Below, piece by piece: positions 53,631 through 64,000 of a stretch of 64,000 nucleotides of DNA. Location of the stretch: assembly GCF_004359215.1 (NCBI RefSeq), contig NC_090614.1:894650-958649 (forward strand), read 5' to 3'. Each line of letters begins with the position of its first letter. Position 1 is the first letter of the stretch. The position numbers and the translations under genes were made by a program. Under the pieces are notes generated by a model, which saw only the letters and a program-made list of their open reading frames with translations, had not been told where the DNA came from and did no database searches. This DNA comes from Bremia lactucae. Its lineage: Eukaryota > Oomycota > Peronosporomycetes > Peronosporales > Peronosporaceae.

Positions 53631-54411
53631 TCACCCCTCCCTTAAACGACAATCACTCTGACTGTCATTGGGTAGAGTGGTAGATTTTGGTGTCTTCGAT
53701 CCCCTGAGTGGTACCCACTGAAGCATGGGTACCACAAGAGCTTTTATTACGATGGCTTACGCCGTTGTCATTACCACGCACAGAAATATGTGCGGGTTAC
53801 GGCACGGGAGACGGTGCTGGAGATGGAAAAATCATTCTCATCGTCGGAACCAAACATGCTGTAGCGAATGCTACCAGCACGTCTACTCGAATGAGCCCCC
53901 TCATTCGAGAGCCTATTGTCAGCCGCCTGACGATGATGAGGCGACTGTTCTATTCTCCCCGAGTCGGCCATTTCGTCCGACTCGCATTCGTAGTCGACCT
54001 CTAAAGAAGGGTCGCATTCACGTCGTGTATCACCACGTGCACCCGCAACATTTAGAGTTCCGGGACAAGATGATACTACGGCAGACGAAACGTCTGCCGC
54101 AAGAGAAAATAATGCGTCGCCCGCGGCTGCATGAACCGCAGCCGAAGGCGCCGCACTAATCGCATACCGCATGGACTTGTTAACCATGCGATAGAATTAA
54201 AAATGATGAATCTGACCAATCAACATCGATTTTAATAAAGTGGTCTTATAGTGCTCGTCTTGCCCCTGAGCAGAAGCCGTGGCTTTTGCCCAAGCAGCTA
54301 ATGAATAGCTTGTCTGGAGAGACAACTCATTACAATAAAAAATACTTTGTTTATTGCGACAAAGATACATGGCCTTTATTTTTTTTTCCAGCGCGAAGGA
54401 CTCTCGCGCTG
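53631..54411. mobile_element. Scrambled gypsy-A 3' region pieces
   Basis: Three pieces in alternating orientation: 53631-53680 (minus, polypurine tract end), about 53680-54256 (plus-type, carries the antisense ORF on the minus strand) and 54257-54411 (minus-type, matching 24410-24550). Each join is abrupt. Confidence 0.65.
53771..54187 (-). pseudogene. Conserved antisense ORF of gypsy-A, longest uninterrupted copy
   Basis: 138-residue frame. It starts MVNKSMRYAISAAPSAAVHA, continues DALFSLAADVSSAVVSS, LEVDYECESDEMADSGRIE and then reads without a stop through the region that is interrupted in the other copies, to RRAGSIRYSMFGSDDENDF. The piece ends where the rearranged segment ends, so the C-terminal half seen at 24229-24684 is absent. 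Acidic, Ser/Ala-rich, no transmembrane segment, no known domain. Confidence 0.6.
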
Positions 54412-54922
54412 AGTACACTTGGTGTACTTAAAGGGATGGTCAATTACTTAATTATAGTAATTAGACCCAGCACTCGGGTGTGGTGCACATTTGTGACCAA
54501 CCCTTGTGTATGTGATGCACATGGGTGCATTCACATTAGGAGGGACGACGCCTAAGGACATCGATGATGACGGCTAGCGTCATCCTTTACGCGAAGTATC
54601 TAGAAAGATACGCTCGCAATACATATTAAGTGTTATCTATAGAGATGACATTTTGATTGGTAAAAATAGGTATTCGTATTTAAAACGATTAAATATAAAT
54701 CAATCTGAAAAATACTTCCTACTTGATAAGTGCGCATGGGGAGACGGATTACCGCTCCCGTGACGACTCTTGATCAAAGTACTTAGTGTGTTGGGTAAGG
54801 TCGCTAACGCGCCCACCACAACTACCCACTACACGCAAGAGAAGCAGGTTAAACCGATTCCTCGCTGTGCTAGGGTGTGTGTCGAAGTAGAGCGTGGCCG
54901 CATTACGACGTCCCCGCCTACG
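54412..54922 (+). repeat. Gypsy LTR-C, plus orientation (5' LTR, start missing)
   Basis: Shares GTACACTTGGTGTACTTAAA, CTTGTGTATGTGATGCACAT, GCATCTAGAAAGATAC-type and TAGAGCGTGGCCGC blocks with the other LTR-C copies. Ends CCCCGCCTACG before CTTGGTAGCACTTGAAATCC, probably the primer-binding region. The first bases (TGTAACGGGCTAGAGTTGCC in the 59217 copy) are lost. Confidence 0.75.
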
Positions 54923-55110
54923 CTTGGTAGCACTTGAAATCCTTCCCACGACCCCGCATCTCTGCGTGTGTACGTGACGATGAGCCTCAATATTGATCCC
55001 CCCACCTCTCCGAACATCATCGGGAGGAGGCAGGGCTTATAGCGCAGGGACTTGGTGAACAAGCCCTGGCCAGGGGCCTGGGTAGTCCTCCTGAGCAACA
55101 TGTTGCCCAG

Positions 55111-56030
55111 TTGGAGCAGTTTGAGGCATTCGTGCTCGGACAGCGGAGCGCCGCGTCCGAGGCACAGGGCCATGCTGTGGCGGATTCCATCACTCAGACT
55201 CAGGATGAGATGAGGCAGGAGCAGGCTCGGAGGAGGCTCTCAACAGGACTGTTGAGATGCTCTCTGCCCAGTTGCATCAGCCAAGGTCCATTCAGATGGA
55301 CCCGCCCAAGTTCGATGGAACTGCGGCGCACACGATTGTCCACTAGCTTATAGCCGTGGAGCAATGCGGTTGTCGTTCAGCTTTTCGAGGACAGTAGCCG
55401 GATGGTGTCGTAAGCCATGTCGCACCTGCGTGGTAAGGCCACAGAGTGGGCTAACTCGGCGCTTATGGCGGACGTTAAGGCGCTCCCTACAAGGGCGATC
55501 TTTAAGACAAGGATTCGCGCCATGTAGCAGCCGCCGAACAACAAAGCGTTGCTTCAGGCGCGCTTCTTTGGGGCGCGACAGGCGAAGCGATACCTGCAAG
55601 AGTATGTGCAAGAGATGCGCTCGCTGTCGGCGTCCATAACCGTAGGTCCGATTCCGGAGCACATTAAGGTGCCCACGTTTATGAACGGACTACGGCATGG
55701 CCCATCGCGACAGGCCCTTTTTTTTAGAAAGGTGCCGTCGACGATGGAAGAAACAACCCAAATTGCCTTTGTTGAGAAGCAATCCTTCAACAGTGCCTCG
55801 GCGACAGCTTGGTATAAGTAATTGGCCGAGAGGTCATATGCTACTCCCATAGAGTTGGGCAATGCAGACGTAGTCTGTTTTAAAAAAAATGTGGCAAGCG
55901 TGGCCATATGATGGCTCGCTGCTATGCTAGGGTCCCTGTAGGGCAAAGACGCCCAGCAAGAGAACTCCCTTTCCAAAGGGCGATTGCAAGAACCAGCGTG
56001 CGCGACGCATGAGTTATACATCGACCACTA
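55111..56030 (+). pseudogene. Gypsy-C gag (broken)
   Basis: Frame 55111-55353 starts MEQFEAFVLGQRSAASEAQG and is followed, in other frames, by the capsid part at 55549-55821 (LQARFFGARQAKRYLQEYVQ, HIKVPTFMNGLRHGPSRQAL). The zinc knuckle near 55880-55930 is shifted (an extra run of A, CTGTTTTAAAAAAAATGTGG). The second copy at 63444 keeps the same region open. Confidence 0.8.
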
Positions 56031-56204
56031 AGGGGTCGGGAAATGCAGGAGCGTAGTAGGGGCGGGATGCCCCACTGACACGGACTCTGAAGCTACCCGT
56101 AAGTTCCGAGTTGTGGAACAAATGGGAAGCATAGTCCCTGAGGTCTCGAAATTTCGGACCTCAACTCTGCTGGTCTATAGTGCTCAAGAAAGAGGCTATG
56201 ACCA

Positions 56205-56895
56205 GGTGATGACCCTCCTAGTAGATTCGGGTGCATCACAAATTTTGTGAAACTCGCGGCTCTAAGAAATAAGAAAGAGACCAGCGATGTTTGAGTCGCT
56301 TTGCCAGGATGGCAAGCGAGACGAGGCGACAGTTCGTTTAGCGAACGGCGCGCTCGTTAAGTCTGAGGGAGTTCAGGTAGAACTCGCCTTCAGCTTTAGT
56401 GGCTTCTCTTGTAAAGATAAGTTCACAGTGCTAGGTATGGAGAGTCAGTATGACCTCATCCTAGGCATGCCATGGTTGGCAAAACACCAACCATGGAAAG
56501 ACTGGCGTACACGCACAGTTGCGAGCTCTACGCAGGGCACCGGAAAGGATGTGCTACTGCGAGAGGCATATGCAACTGATGTCGTGTCGAACACAGTTGA
56601 GGGTGCGTTGACGGGATGTCAAACGTCACCAATTCCTACCCAGCTCGTGGAGACTGGGGTAGTGAGAAGGACGATGACCAGTAGTCATGCTTCCGAATGT
56701 CCTGCACAGAGCCGAGAACCTGTGGCAGTAGACGGCGAGCTGACAGGAAGTCAAGCGTCGCATAAATCGGCACAGTGCCTAGAGCCTGGTGCGGTTGGAA
56801 GGGGTGCGTTAGCCAGGAGTGCAACGGCACCCGCTTCCCAGAAAAAGGTCGTGGTGACTCGAAGAACGAGTACCCGACAGATTAGGACGTTCTAA
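56205..56895 (+). pseudogene. Gypsy-C protease and linker
   Basis: The active site LLVDSGASQ is coded at about 56216-56242, followed by a stop (TGA for the expected next residue). The open frame 56287-56895 (202 residues) then reads ATVRLANGALVKSEGVQVEL, FTVLGMESQYDLILGMPWLA and KHQPWKDWRTR, the rest of a retropepsin domain. A long Thr/Ser/Ala-rich linker follows, with a repeated SQASHKSAQCLEPGAV-like unit (positions about 100-165). Confidence 0.82.
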
Positions 56896-57139
56896 GGCAC
56901 GTCTAAACGAGTGACCTTTAAATCAGTCTCTAATAAAGAGGACAAACCTTTGAACGAGGTGTTCGAGGCCGTCAAAGACGAAATTTCGGAGGCATCCTCA
57001 GTTGAGCTGCTCCGGCAAGTCTGTAAATCTGCCGAGGAGTTAATAAATCTCCCAGAGACGTCGTGGGATCTGTTCCTTGCCGAATTAAAGGAGGGAAAGA
57101 TCCACGAAATAGTCGCACCAGTTCCAGAAGAGAACTTGG

Positions 57140-58190
57140 TTGACTGTTGCTCGTCGTCCACAATGGACGAGAGCGTCCTTAGAAACGGACAAAAATAAAT
57201 GGTTTGCTGCTCATGGATGGGATGCCTTGAGAGACAGTCCGTTCTTTGAGGTTCTGTGGAAAAAACGCGATGTGTTCCCAGGAAAAGTGCCGAGCCGCCT
57301 ACTAGCAGATAGGGGCATCGAGCACGAGATAGACCTCGAACCTGGCACCAAGTATTGTGTGACCAGGCAATGGCCGTTGCCGAAAGAACAAGTCGATTAT
57401 ATCGATGAGTTCTTCGACAAGCGAGCCAAGGCGGGACATGTGCGTGAGAGCAAATCGCCTCACTGCAGGCTGACCTTTTGTGTGCGTAAAGCCACAGGTG
57501 GATGGCACGTGGTTCATGTTTACTATAAGCTGAACATGGCGACCATACCGGCGCAAACGCCAATTCCGCGGAAAGATGTCTTGTTGAACTCCATGGAAAG
57601 TCAACTATCTTTTCCGCGTTGGATTTGAAGGATGGCTACTATCAGGTACTCATGAGAGAGTCCAATGTAGCCAAAACGGCAGTAAGCACCCCAAGCGGTA
57701 TGCTTTGGGAGTGGCTTGTGATGCCCTGAGGTTTGAAAAACGCACCAGCGACATTTAACCTAGTGGCGGTTTACGTAATGCGTCAGCACCGTGCTTACGC
57801 ACCGCATTAATATGACAATGTATTCGTGCAGAGTAGGTCCGAGGACGGGCTGCGCGCAATAGAGTCGCACAAGCGTCATTTAGACGCTGTGTTGCAGACT
57901 TAAAAGGACGCCTAATGGTACGTTAACTTGCAAAAGTGCGTCAAAGGGGTTCCCGAGATACCTGTGCTGGGCTGCATCGTGGGTACACATGGTGTACGAG
58001 CAGACCCAGACAAGGTAAAATCGGTAAAGGAATGGCCAATCTCACGGTATGTGAAGGATTTGCGCCAACTCATAGGGCTCGCTAATTACTTACATAAGTA
58101 AAGCAAGAATTATGCTGAGCAACTAAACCATTATCTGACCTTTTTAAAAAGGACACAGAATGATTTGGGTAAATGAACAAGAAGATGCGT
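57140..58190 (+). pseudogene. Gypsy-C reverse transcriptase
   Basis: Frame 57140-57628 carries the opening (FPGKVPSRLLADRGIEHEID, EPGTKYCVTRQWPLPKEQVD, RKATGGWHVVHVYYKLN). The next part, in a shifted frame, has LDLKDGYYQVLMRES and GLKNAPATFN with a stop replacing the residue after MP. The active site reads YDNVFVQSRSEDG, where relatives have F/Y-D-D, so the second catalytic Asp is Asn. Inactive. Confidence 0.83.
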
Positions 58191-58376
58191 TCACAACAGT
58201 AAAGCAATATTTTGTTGAGGCACCGGTCTTGGCATTTTCAGACGCGGATAAGCTATTTTGCGTCGTCTGTGATGGAAGCAATTTCGCAATCGGTAGCGCG
58301 CTCCTGCAGAAACAGCGTTGACCGTGTCATCTCTTATCAATTCCGGCTATGAAAGGCCGCGGAACTGAATTACCCC

Positions 58377-58772
58377 GTGCATGAAAAACAGCTACTTTCA
58401 ATAAAGTATGCTCTTGTCAAGTTTCGGGTGCACCTATTGGGCACCGAACCATTTGTACTTGATGCAGATCACGCATCACTGCGGACTGCAATAAACCCAC
58501 CGCACCTCTCGCCTAGAATGGCTAGATGGCTCACATTCTTCTCTCAATTCACTTTCAAAGTTGATTATAAGCCGGGTAAGTCGAATGTCTTGGCTGACGT
58601 TTTATCGCGCGGACCAGACTTCGAGGTAAGACACCAGGAAAGTGTGTCTAGTGCTACCAAGTGTACGCGGACACGTCTTTATGCGGCAACGCTCTGCTTA
58701 AGCTCACACCCTAGCACAGCGAGAAAGCGGTTTGACCGTCTAGTCTCGCGTGTTGTGAGGTTGTTGTGGTAG
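58377..58772 (+). pseudogene. Gypsy-C RNase H (ends in reversed LTR)
   Basis: Open frame of 131 residues. HEKQLLSIKYALVKFRVHLL, FVLDADHASLRTAINPP, SPRMARWLTFFSQFTFKVDY and KPGKSNVLADVLSRGPDFEV give a well preserved Ty3/gypsy RNase H end. From residue about 95 it reads into the minus-oriented LTR-C, so the C-terminal 35 residues are not RNase H. Confidence 0.87.
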
Positions 58773-59217
58773 GCGCGTTAGCGACCTCACCCAACGCACT
58801 AAGTACTCTGGTATACGTGTCGTCACGGGAGCGGTAATCCGGCTCCTCGTGCGCCCTTACCAAGTAGGAAGTAGCTTCAGACTGATTAATATTTAATCGT
58901 AATAAATATAAATACCTATTTTAACCAATTATAAAATGTAATCACTCTGTAGCGAACATTAATATGTATTGCGAGCGTATCTTTATAGATACCTCGCGTA
59001 ACTGATGACGCTAGCCGTCATCATGGATGACGCTGGGCGTCATCCCTCCTAATGTGAATGCACCCATGTGCATCACATCCACAAGGGTTGGTCACAAATG
59101 TGCACCACACCCGAGTGTTGGGTCTAATTACTATTATTTAGTAATTGACCATCCCCTTAAGTACCAAATGTACTTAATGGGGACTGTGTAACATTAGGGC
59201 AACTCTAGCCCGTTACA
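58662..59217 (-). repeat. Gypsy LTR-C, minus orientation
   Basis: 556 bases. The minus strand starts TGTAACGGGCTAGAGTTGCC at 59217 and ends CCGCGTACA at 58662. Its leader-side flank (58645-58661) also matches LTR-C leader in reverse. Orientation is opposite to the gypsy-C body at its left. Confidence 0.78.
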
Positions 59218-59848
59218 ACATGCGCGACTGCGATCGTGCTGCTATTGAGCTCCTCTAGCAACGTCAGGGTGTGAACCTCGAGATTTTAACAAGTATTTGT
59301 TTGTCCGAGCTTGTGTCGAGCCTTGTATTTCGTGACGAGGCCATGTTGCCTCGGCGGATGATTGTGGAAACAGGAGCGCAGGTGCAAAAGGCGAAGAATG
59401 GCTACATACTAGCATAAGGTTTCTGTGGCTTCGGCAATAAGCGATGCGACAGCGATAAATTTACATGTGCGCGATGGGCAAGATTGCCACAATTTAGACA
59501 TCGGCAAATACTCGTCCTGGGGTCGAGGACCCGAGGCAAATTTGAGGAGCGCTTCGTAATTCCTTCATTTGGCCTAATGGGGCTTTTCAATGGAGAATAG
59601 ACGCTCGCAACATAACAAATCGTTTTGGCAGAAGAACGTCGACTGTGCTGACATGTTCTGACTTGACGCGGCGTGGGAATGAATGTATAGCGTTGTACCC
59701 TTTGAGTTCGACACACCCCGATTATTTCATGCGTGTCTGTTAAATTTTGTAATACGAGCGACATTACTAGCATATTTTCTACGTCGTTGGATAAAAAAAC
59801 TTTTCTTTTCATTTCTGTTTTGAGAATATAATCGCCTTCATTAAGACA
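59218..59848. other. Stretch downstream of the CRN-like pseudogene, no recognised gene
   Basis: A 136-residue minus-strand frame (59812-59402) includes VLDPRTSICRCLNCGNLAHR, but I recognise no domain, and the single C-x2-C is not a full knuckle. Confidence 0.35.
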
Positions 59849-61653
59849 TCAAAAGCGGCAATTTGTGATATAAGCAACCTTCAGCGGCACCTTGGTGTCA
59901 GGATTTTCTGGAGCAAGTCGAAATTTATCACAAGTTTCCTTGTTTGGCACCAATGCAATGTAACTGCTGTCATTTGGAAAGAACTTTGCATATCTGTCAA
60001 CCGCATTTGAATCAATTGTTTGCTTGTCAAATATCGTGATTTTAATCAATCCGAACATGTTAAACTGTCCACCCATGCTCAGCCTGGCGACACAGTCGAT
60101 GGTCTCCAAACAACGACGAGAGGAATACAAATAATCGTCAGTCGAACTCGCCAATCGCTTCATAGCCGCGTCACATTCCGTTACAGTGTTTCCATCGCTG
60201 CGAAACAATTTGGCTTCAAACTCCAACGCGACATAAGTATGCTGTTTCACGATCTCTCGGTCGTACGCCCTCACTTGCAACTCAATTTTCTTTTCGTCCC
60301 TCGCCATTGTATGCACGTAATTCTCAAATGCAATGCCCATTAATCCATCATCTCCAAGCATGCAACCTATGGAATATAGCTCCTCGTAATAAGACGTCTC
60401 CACAATTTTGCCTAGTTGCCTCAAAGCATACTCCGAGGTGATCACACAAATCCAATTGTCGTAGTCGAGATACTTCTTCAACAAATTCACCGACAAGTTG
60501 CTTTGAGTACTTGCTTTTACTCCCGTCATACGTAAGCGATCAATTTGACGTGTCGAGTTAAACCAATACTGCGTGCTAAAAAGTGTTGCAACGTCAAAAT
60601 CTACCATGCGAACAGCTTTGTTTATTGACTTCCTGACATGGGTATATAACTCCTCTCTTGGCGCCGTGAAATCTCGTAAATTTCCACCGGAGTAGAAGTA
60701 TCTTTCCTTGATTTCTTGTTCCGGCCACCCGATACGCTCGCCAAACGCATTCATGTCGGAAAGCGACCCAGAACGGAACAAGACACTCGCTATATAAATG
60801 TCCTTCGCCAGATCTTAGTTTATACTGGGCAGAGGTGGCCAGCAGCCGAAACACTCCCAGCAACCCCTCATAACTCCTAATTTCGTCTTCTTCGAACCCG
60901 TCCAGACACAATTTTGCGTCGTTAAGATACTCTTCGTACAACTTTAACTCTTGATATTTTGTGTGGTGCACTCGCCAGAAAATCCTCTTCTGTACATCGA
61001 GATGCAACAAGGAATACTCTTTGCCGCGGTTACGTCGAAATAAAAAGACTCGTTTCCCCTGAATTAAGGCCATATAAAACGCAAACACCACGACCAGCAT
61101 GCTCTTGCCAACACCAGGCGTACCCTTGAACACAATCTTTTTATCTTTTTTAATCTGTTCCTCGAGTATTTTGATGATATCTATTGTTTCCTTACGAACG
61201 AAGAACCACTTGGGAAAATCCGGTTCAATGCTGCAAATCTCAAGATCTATGCCACCAGTCTGCCACCTCCTGATATCCAAGTTGTGCCCAATCGAGTTCA
61301 TTTGCTCGTATGTTATGCCAATCGATTGCTAAATTTTCTTCTGTGCTGGTTCCTCATCCATCTCCGCTCGACGCTGCGTCGGCACTTCTACAATAAGCGC
61401 ATCTTGCTCCAAGCCACCAAGCGACCCGATCGGTAAATCCTCTTCCAACGCCTGCTTCGTGTCGTATGCCGCCCGGTTCGCGAAAAAATGATAAAGCGAT
61501 GACATTGTCTGGAAGAATACGAGAGACTTCTGCAAACACTTCCTTTCGTACATCAGCAACATCTGCTTCATTAAACGGCATCCTGACGAAGCCAACTGTG
61601 CCGATTGGATTGCCTTGTCCATCCACCAGTTGGAACCACACTTTACGTGACAT
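59849..61653 (-). pseudogene. CRN-like effector pseudogene with P-loop NTPase and C-terminal domain
   Basis: Read on the minus strand from 61653. A header of another CRN class starts MSRKVWFQLVDGQGNPIGTV and ends, after a frameshift near 61475, with GSLGGLEQDALIVEVPTQ (the ALIVEVP block corresponds to HVLVVVP in the 43413 gene). A TAG at 61331-61329 then interrupts the frame. Next comes an NTPase with Walker A GTPGVGKS (about 61120) in the frame 61301-60594. A second frameshift near 60780 leads to the C-terminal 310-residue frame 60781-59849 (RYFYSGGNLRDFTAPREELY, CMLGDDGLMGIAFENYVH), a block common at the end of long oomycete CRN-like proteins. Two frameshifts and one stop make it a pseudogene, unless the indels are assembly errors. 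Confidence 0.75.
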
Positions 61654-62707
61654 ATTCGCAGCAACTTTAAGAATGCCTGTCCAAGGAACACTTGCGAAAT
61701 AACCTTACATGAGGTTGAATGCTATCGACGCTTCTAAATTTATGCCTTGTTAATCCGGTTATCTGTTCATTTGAATAAAATCTTCATGAACTACTTTTGA
61801 TTTTGATTCGCGTGAAGTGCTCGCATGACATGATAAGTATCAAATTTTGAGTATAATGAAAATAGACGAGTTCTATGATGTTAGCAAGATTTCGGTGGAA
61901 AACGACACGTAGGATGCTGGCGTTGACGACTCCAACTGCGATGAGGATACGTTAAACCAATCCAAGAGCCATCGGCTAAGGCCAGAGGCTTTGGCACAGG
62001 TGGAAGCGCTTCCTCAGAAGGATAAAGCTAATCATGGTATGCAATCTTATCAACCCAAGCATGCGGCCTGAGCGATGCCACTAACCTGCCACGCATCGAT
62101 ATGCAACTTCTGCCCAATCGAATATGTCTTCTATGCGACACTCGTGACACGCATTTAGTGAATATCCACGTGCTTGCACCTTTGCCAACTGCAAGCGAGA
62201 TTTCACACGCGCACTTCATGTTACGTATTACCGGCAGCAAGCAGCGAGCCTTCCGGAAAGAAAGCCACGGGCCACTTTGTCGCCGGTGGCTCAATCGACA
62301 AGAGGATTCACATCTGAGATTTTGACCAGCAGTCACGAACTGCAAGATCACAGGCCGTGCTGCGAGCTCTTATCAGATTGCTAGCACTGGGTGGGACGAC
62401 TGCTTGCGCTTTGCCACGGACAGCGAGCACACTGCTGCTATGCCGCCAACCGGCTTGGCAATATCATGGTATCTGGCCTTACAGTGTAGCTTCGGGACGC
62501 TTTCGTCACTCGATAATAGTCGATGTTGTCTCAGGCTTCTTCAGTGCTCCCATGGAAAACTTTTCTACCTTTTCGTTAAGCTGTTTTCTGTAATATAAAA
62601 AATAAAAAATATCATATTTTTCGAAGTAATAATAATTGAAAATCATTTAAAAACAATTAATTTCCAGTATAGATAGACTTGCCATGTAAACTAAAACTTT
62701 TGTCCTC
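61654..62707. other. Stretch upstream of the CRN-like pseudogene, no recognised gene
   Basis: Likely holds the pseudogene's promoter region on the minus strand. Frames at 62028-62600 on both strands are short and unrecognised. 62590-62690 is very AT-rich. Confidence 0.35.
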
Positions 62708-63112
62708 GAACTTGTCACTCCAGGCCCAGCACTCGGGTGTAGTTAACATTTGTGACTAACCCTTGTGTATGTGATGCACATAAGTGCATTTACAATGGGA
62801 GGGATGACGGCTAGCGTCATCCGTTACGCGAGGCATCTAGAAAGATACACTCGCAATACATATTAGTGTCATCTGTGGAGATGAGATTTTAAATGGTAAA
62901 AAAGGTATCCTAATTAGTAAGTGCGGACGAGGAGCCGGATTACCGCTTCCGTGACGACACTTTACTAGAGTACTTAGTGCGTTGGGTGAGGTCGCTAACG
63001 CGCCCACAACAACTACCTCACTGCACGCAAGAGAAGACGGTCAAACCGCTGCCTCGCTGAGCTAGAGTGTGTCTAAGTAGAGCGTGGCCGCATTAAGACG
63101 TGCCCGCCTACA
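62708..63112 (+). repeat. Gypsy LTR-C, plus orientation, start missing
   Basis: Shares TTGTGTATGTGATGCACATA, GGATTACCGCTTCCGTGACG and TAGAGCGTGGCCGCATTAAG with the other LTR-C copies and ends GCCCGCCTACA. Confidence 0.75.
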
Positions 63113-63443
63113 CTTGTTAGCACTTGAAATCCTTTCGACGACCCGCATCTATGCGTGTGTACGTTAGGATGAACCTCAATATCGATTGGGCTCAGTTTTC
63201 CAACCTCTCCGAACATCATCGAAGCATCGGCATGTAACAGTCTCACCAGTCACAGTAGCCTGAGTTTAAATACGCGGATTAACCATCGGATCTTTTTCCT
63301 CCAATTAATGCATGGCTGGTTATACTGAAGCCAACGCATTGACGGGCCATAGTTGCCCTAATGGTACACAGTTCCCGATAAGTATACCTGGTGTACTTTA
63401 GGCGATGGTCAATTACTTAAATTAAGTGATTGAGTGGGATTAT
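63113..63443 (+). mobile_element. Gypsy-C leader with embedded LTR-C start fragment
   Basis: Leader (ACTTGTTAGCACTTGAAATC, then AACCTCTCCGAACATCATCG as at 55000) followed at about 63340-63430 by a piece of LTR-C start (TTGCCCTAATGGTACACAG, GGTGTACTTTAGGCGATGGT), which replaces the first part of gag. Confidence 0.6.
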
Positions 63444-64000
63444 ATGTTGCTTATGGCGGACAGAAAGGCGTTCCCTACATGGGCGATCTTTAAGGAAAAG
63501 ATTTGCGCCATGTACCAGCCGCCGAACAACGAAGTGTTGCTTCAGGTGCGCTTCTTTGGGGCGCGACAGGCGAAGCGATCTCTGCAAGAGTATGTGCAAG
63601 AGATGCGCTCGCTGTCGGCGTCCATAACCGTAGGTCCGATTCCGGAGCACATTAAGGTGCCCACGTTTATGAACGGACTACGGCATGGCCCATCGCGACA
63701 GGCCCTTTTCAGAAAGGTGCCGTCGACGATGGAAGAGGCAATCCAAATTGCCTTAGTTGAGGAGCAATCCTACAACAGTGCCTCGGCGACAGCTTGGTAT
63801 AAGCCGTCGGCCGAGAGGACAGATGCCACTCCTATGGAGTTGGGCAATGCAGACGTGGTCTGTTTTAAATGCGGCAAGCGCGGCCATATGATGGCTCGCT
63901 GCTATGCCAGGGTCCCTGCTGGGGCAAAAATGCCCAGCAAGAGGACTCCCTTCCCAAAGGGCGATGGCAAGAACCAGCGTGCGAGACGCATGAGTTCTGC
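63444..64000 (+). CDS. Gypsy-C gag, capsid end and CCHC knuckle, partial (runs off window)
   Basis: Open from 63426, first ATG at 63444, still open at the window end. Encodes the capsid end (LQVRFFGARQAKRSLQEYVQ, HIKVPTFMNGLRHGPSRQAL, STMEEAIQIALVEEQSYNSA) and a full zinc knuckle CFKCGKRGHMMARC (C-x2-C-x4-H-x4-C; bases about 63870-63911), then a basic tail (KMPSKRTPFPKGDGKNQRAR). This is the best preserved gag of the window: the homologous region at 55549-56020 is frameshifted. The N-terminal half is missing, replaced by the LTR piece, so it probably is not a functional start. Confidence 0.82.
   Translation, partial: MLLMADRKAFPTWAIFKEKICAMYQPPNNEVLLQVRFFGARQAKRSLQEYVQEMRSLSASITVGPIPEHIKVPTFMNGLRHGPSRQALFRKVPSTMEEAIQIALVEEQSYNSASATAWYKPSAERTDATPMELGNADVVCFKCGKRGHMMARCYARVPAGAKMPSKRTPFPKGDGKNQRARRMSS

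Larger units (their letters stand above)
54923..58661 (+). mobile_element. Ty3/gypsy element (gypsy-C), plus strand: gag, protease, RT, RNase H, no integrase
   Basis: Order: gag (55090-56030), protease (about 56205-56895), RT (57140-about 58190) and RNase H (about 58200-58640). Then the sequence turns into a minus-oriented LTR-C preceded by its leader in reverse (GTGCTACCAAGTGTACGCG). The integrase and the normal 3' end are absent. Frames are broken in gag and RT. Confidence 0.88.

Noticed and set aside
55400..55640. CRISPR-like or tandem repeat array
   Set aside because: No regularly spaced repeats were found anywhere in the window; repeats are dispersed retroelement parts.
57302..57604. 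Minus-strand frames opposite gypsy-C RT and protease (56892-57563, 57302-57604)
   Set aside because: They mirror well recognised RT coding on the plus strand and have no features of their own.

Overview
This window reads as nuclear DNA of a peronosporalean oomycete (a Phytophthora or downy-mildew type plant pathogen). The basis is a complete Crinkler (CRN) effector gene at 43413-45809, an oomycete-style initiator motif just upstream of it, a second, decayed CRN-like gene at 59849-61653, and a stray CRN header fragment at 2201-2365. Almost everything else is retrotransposon wreckage: Ty1/copia and Ty3/gypsy elements, their LTRs and a tRNA-derived SINE. I saw no rRNA genes, no intact cellular tRNA and no ordinary housekeeping gene. 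A run of 100 Ns at 18298-18397 marks a scaffold gap.

Layout. 1-5250: copia fragments, two on the minus strand and a gag on the plus strand, with the CRN header fragment spliced in. 5689-12671: a chromodomain gypsy element (called gypsy-A here) on the minus strand, with inverted LTRs at its two ends. 12672-16300: a copia element interrupted by gypsy LTRs. 16300-21260: LTR clusters, the gap, and sequence without recognisable genes. 21265-23717: 3' half of another gypsy (gypsy-D). 23718-31295: a nearly complete gypsy-A on the minus strand. 31296-33993: folded-back copia pieces and LTRs. 33994-37677: a plus-strand gypsy-A copy forming a 3.3-kb inverted repeat with 27174-30480. 37678-38860: copia. 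38862-42506: gypsy-A 3' half with its LTR. 42521-46160: the CRN gene between inverted copies of a third LTR (LTR-B). 46262-50790: the most complete copia element. 51385-54411: scrambled gypsy-A pieces. 54412-59217: a third gypsy type (gypsy-C). 59849-61653: CRN-like pseudogene. 62708-64000: a second gypsy-C with an open gag running off the window.

The retroelement ORFs are nearly all broken by stops and frameshifts, so these are mostly dead copies. Three patterns stand out. (1) Gypsy-A carries a conserved reading frame antisense to gag-pol, between the chromodomain and the 3' LTR, seen in three copies. (2) Many junctions are head-to-head or tail-to-tail, including the large inverted repeat, whose core looks identical while its ends have diverged. 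(3) CRN sequences are tangled with the transposons: one header is fused to copia protease and the intact gene lies between inverted LTRs. The element names gypsy-A, -C, -D and LTR-A, -B, -C are local labels, not database names.
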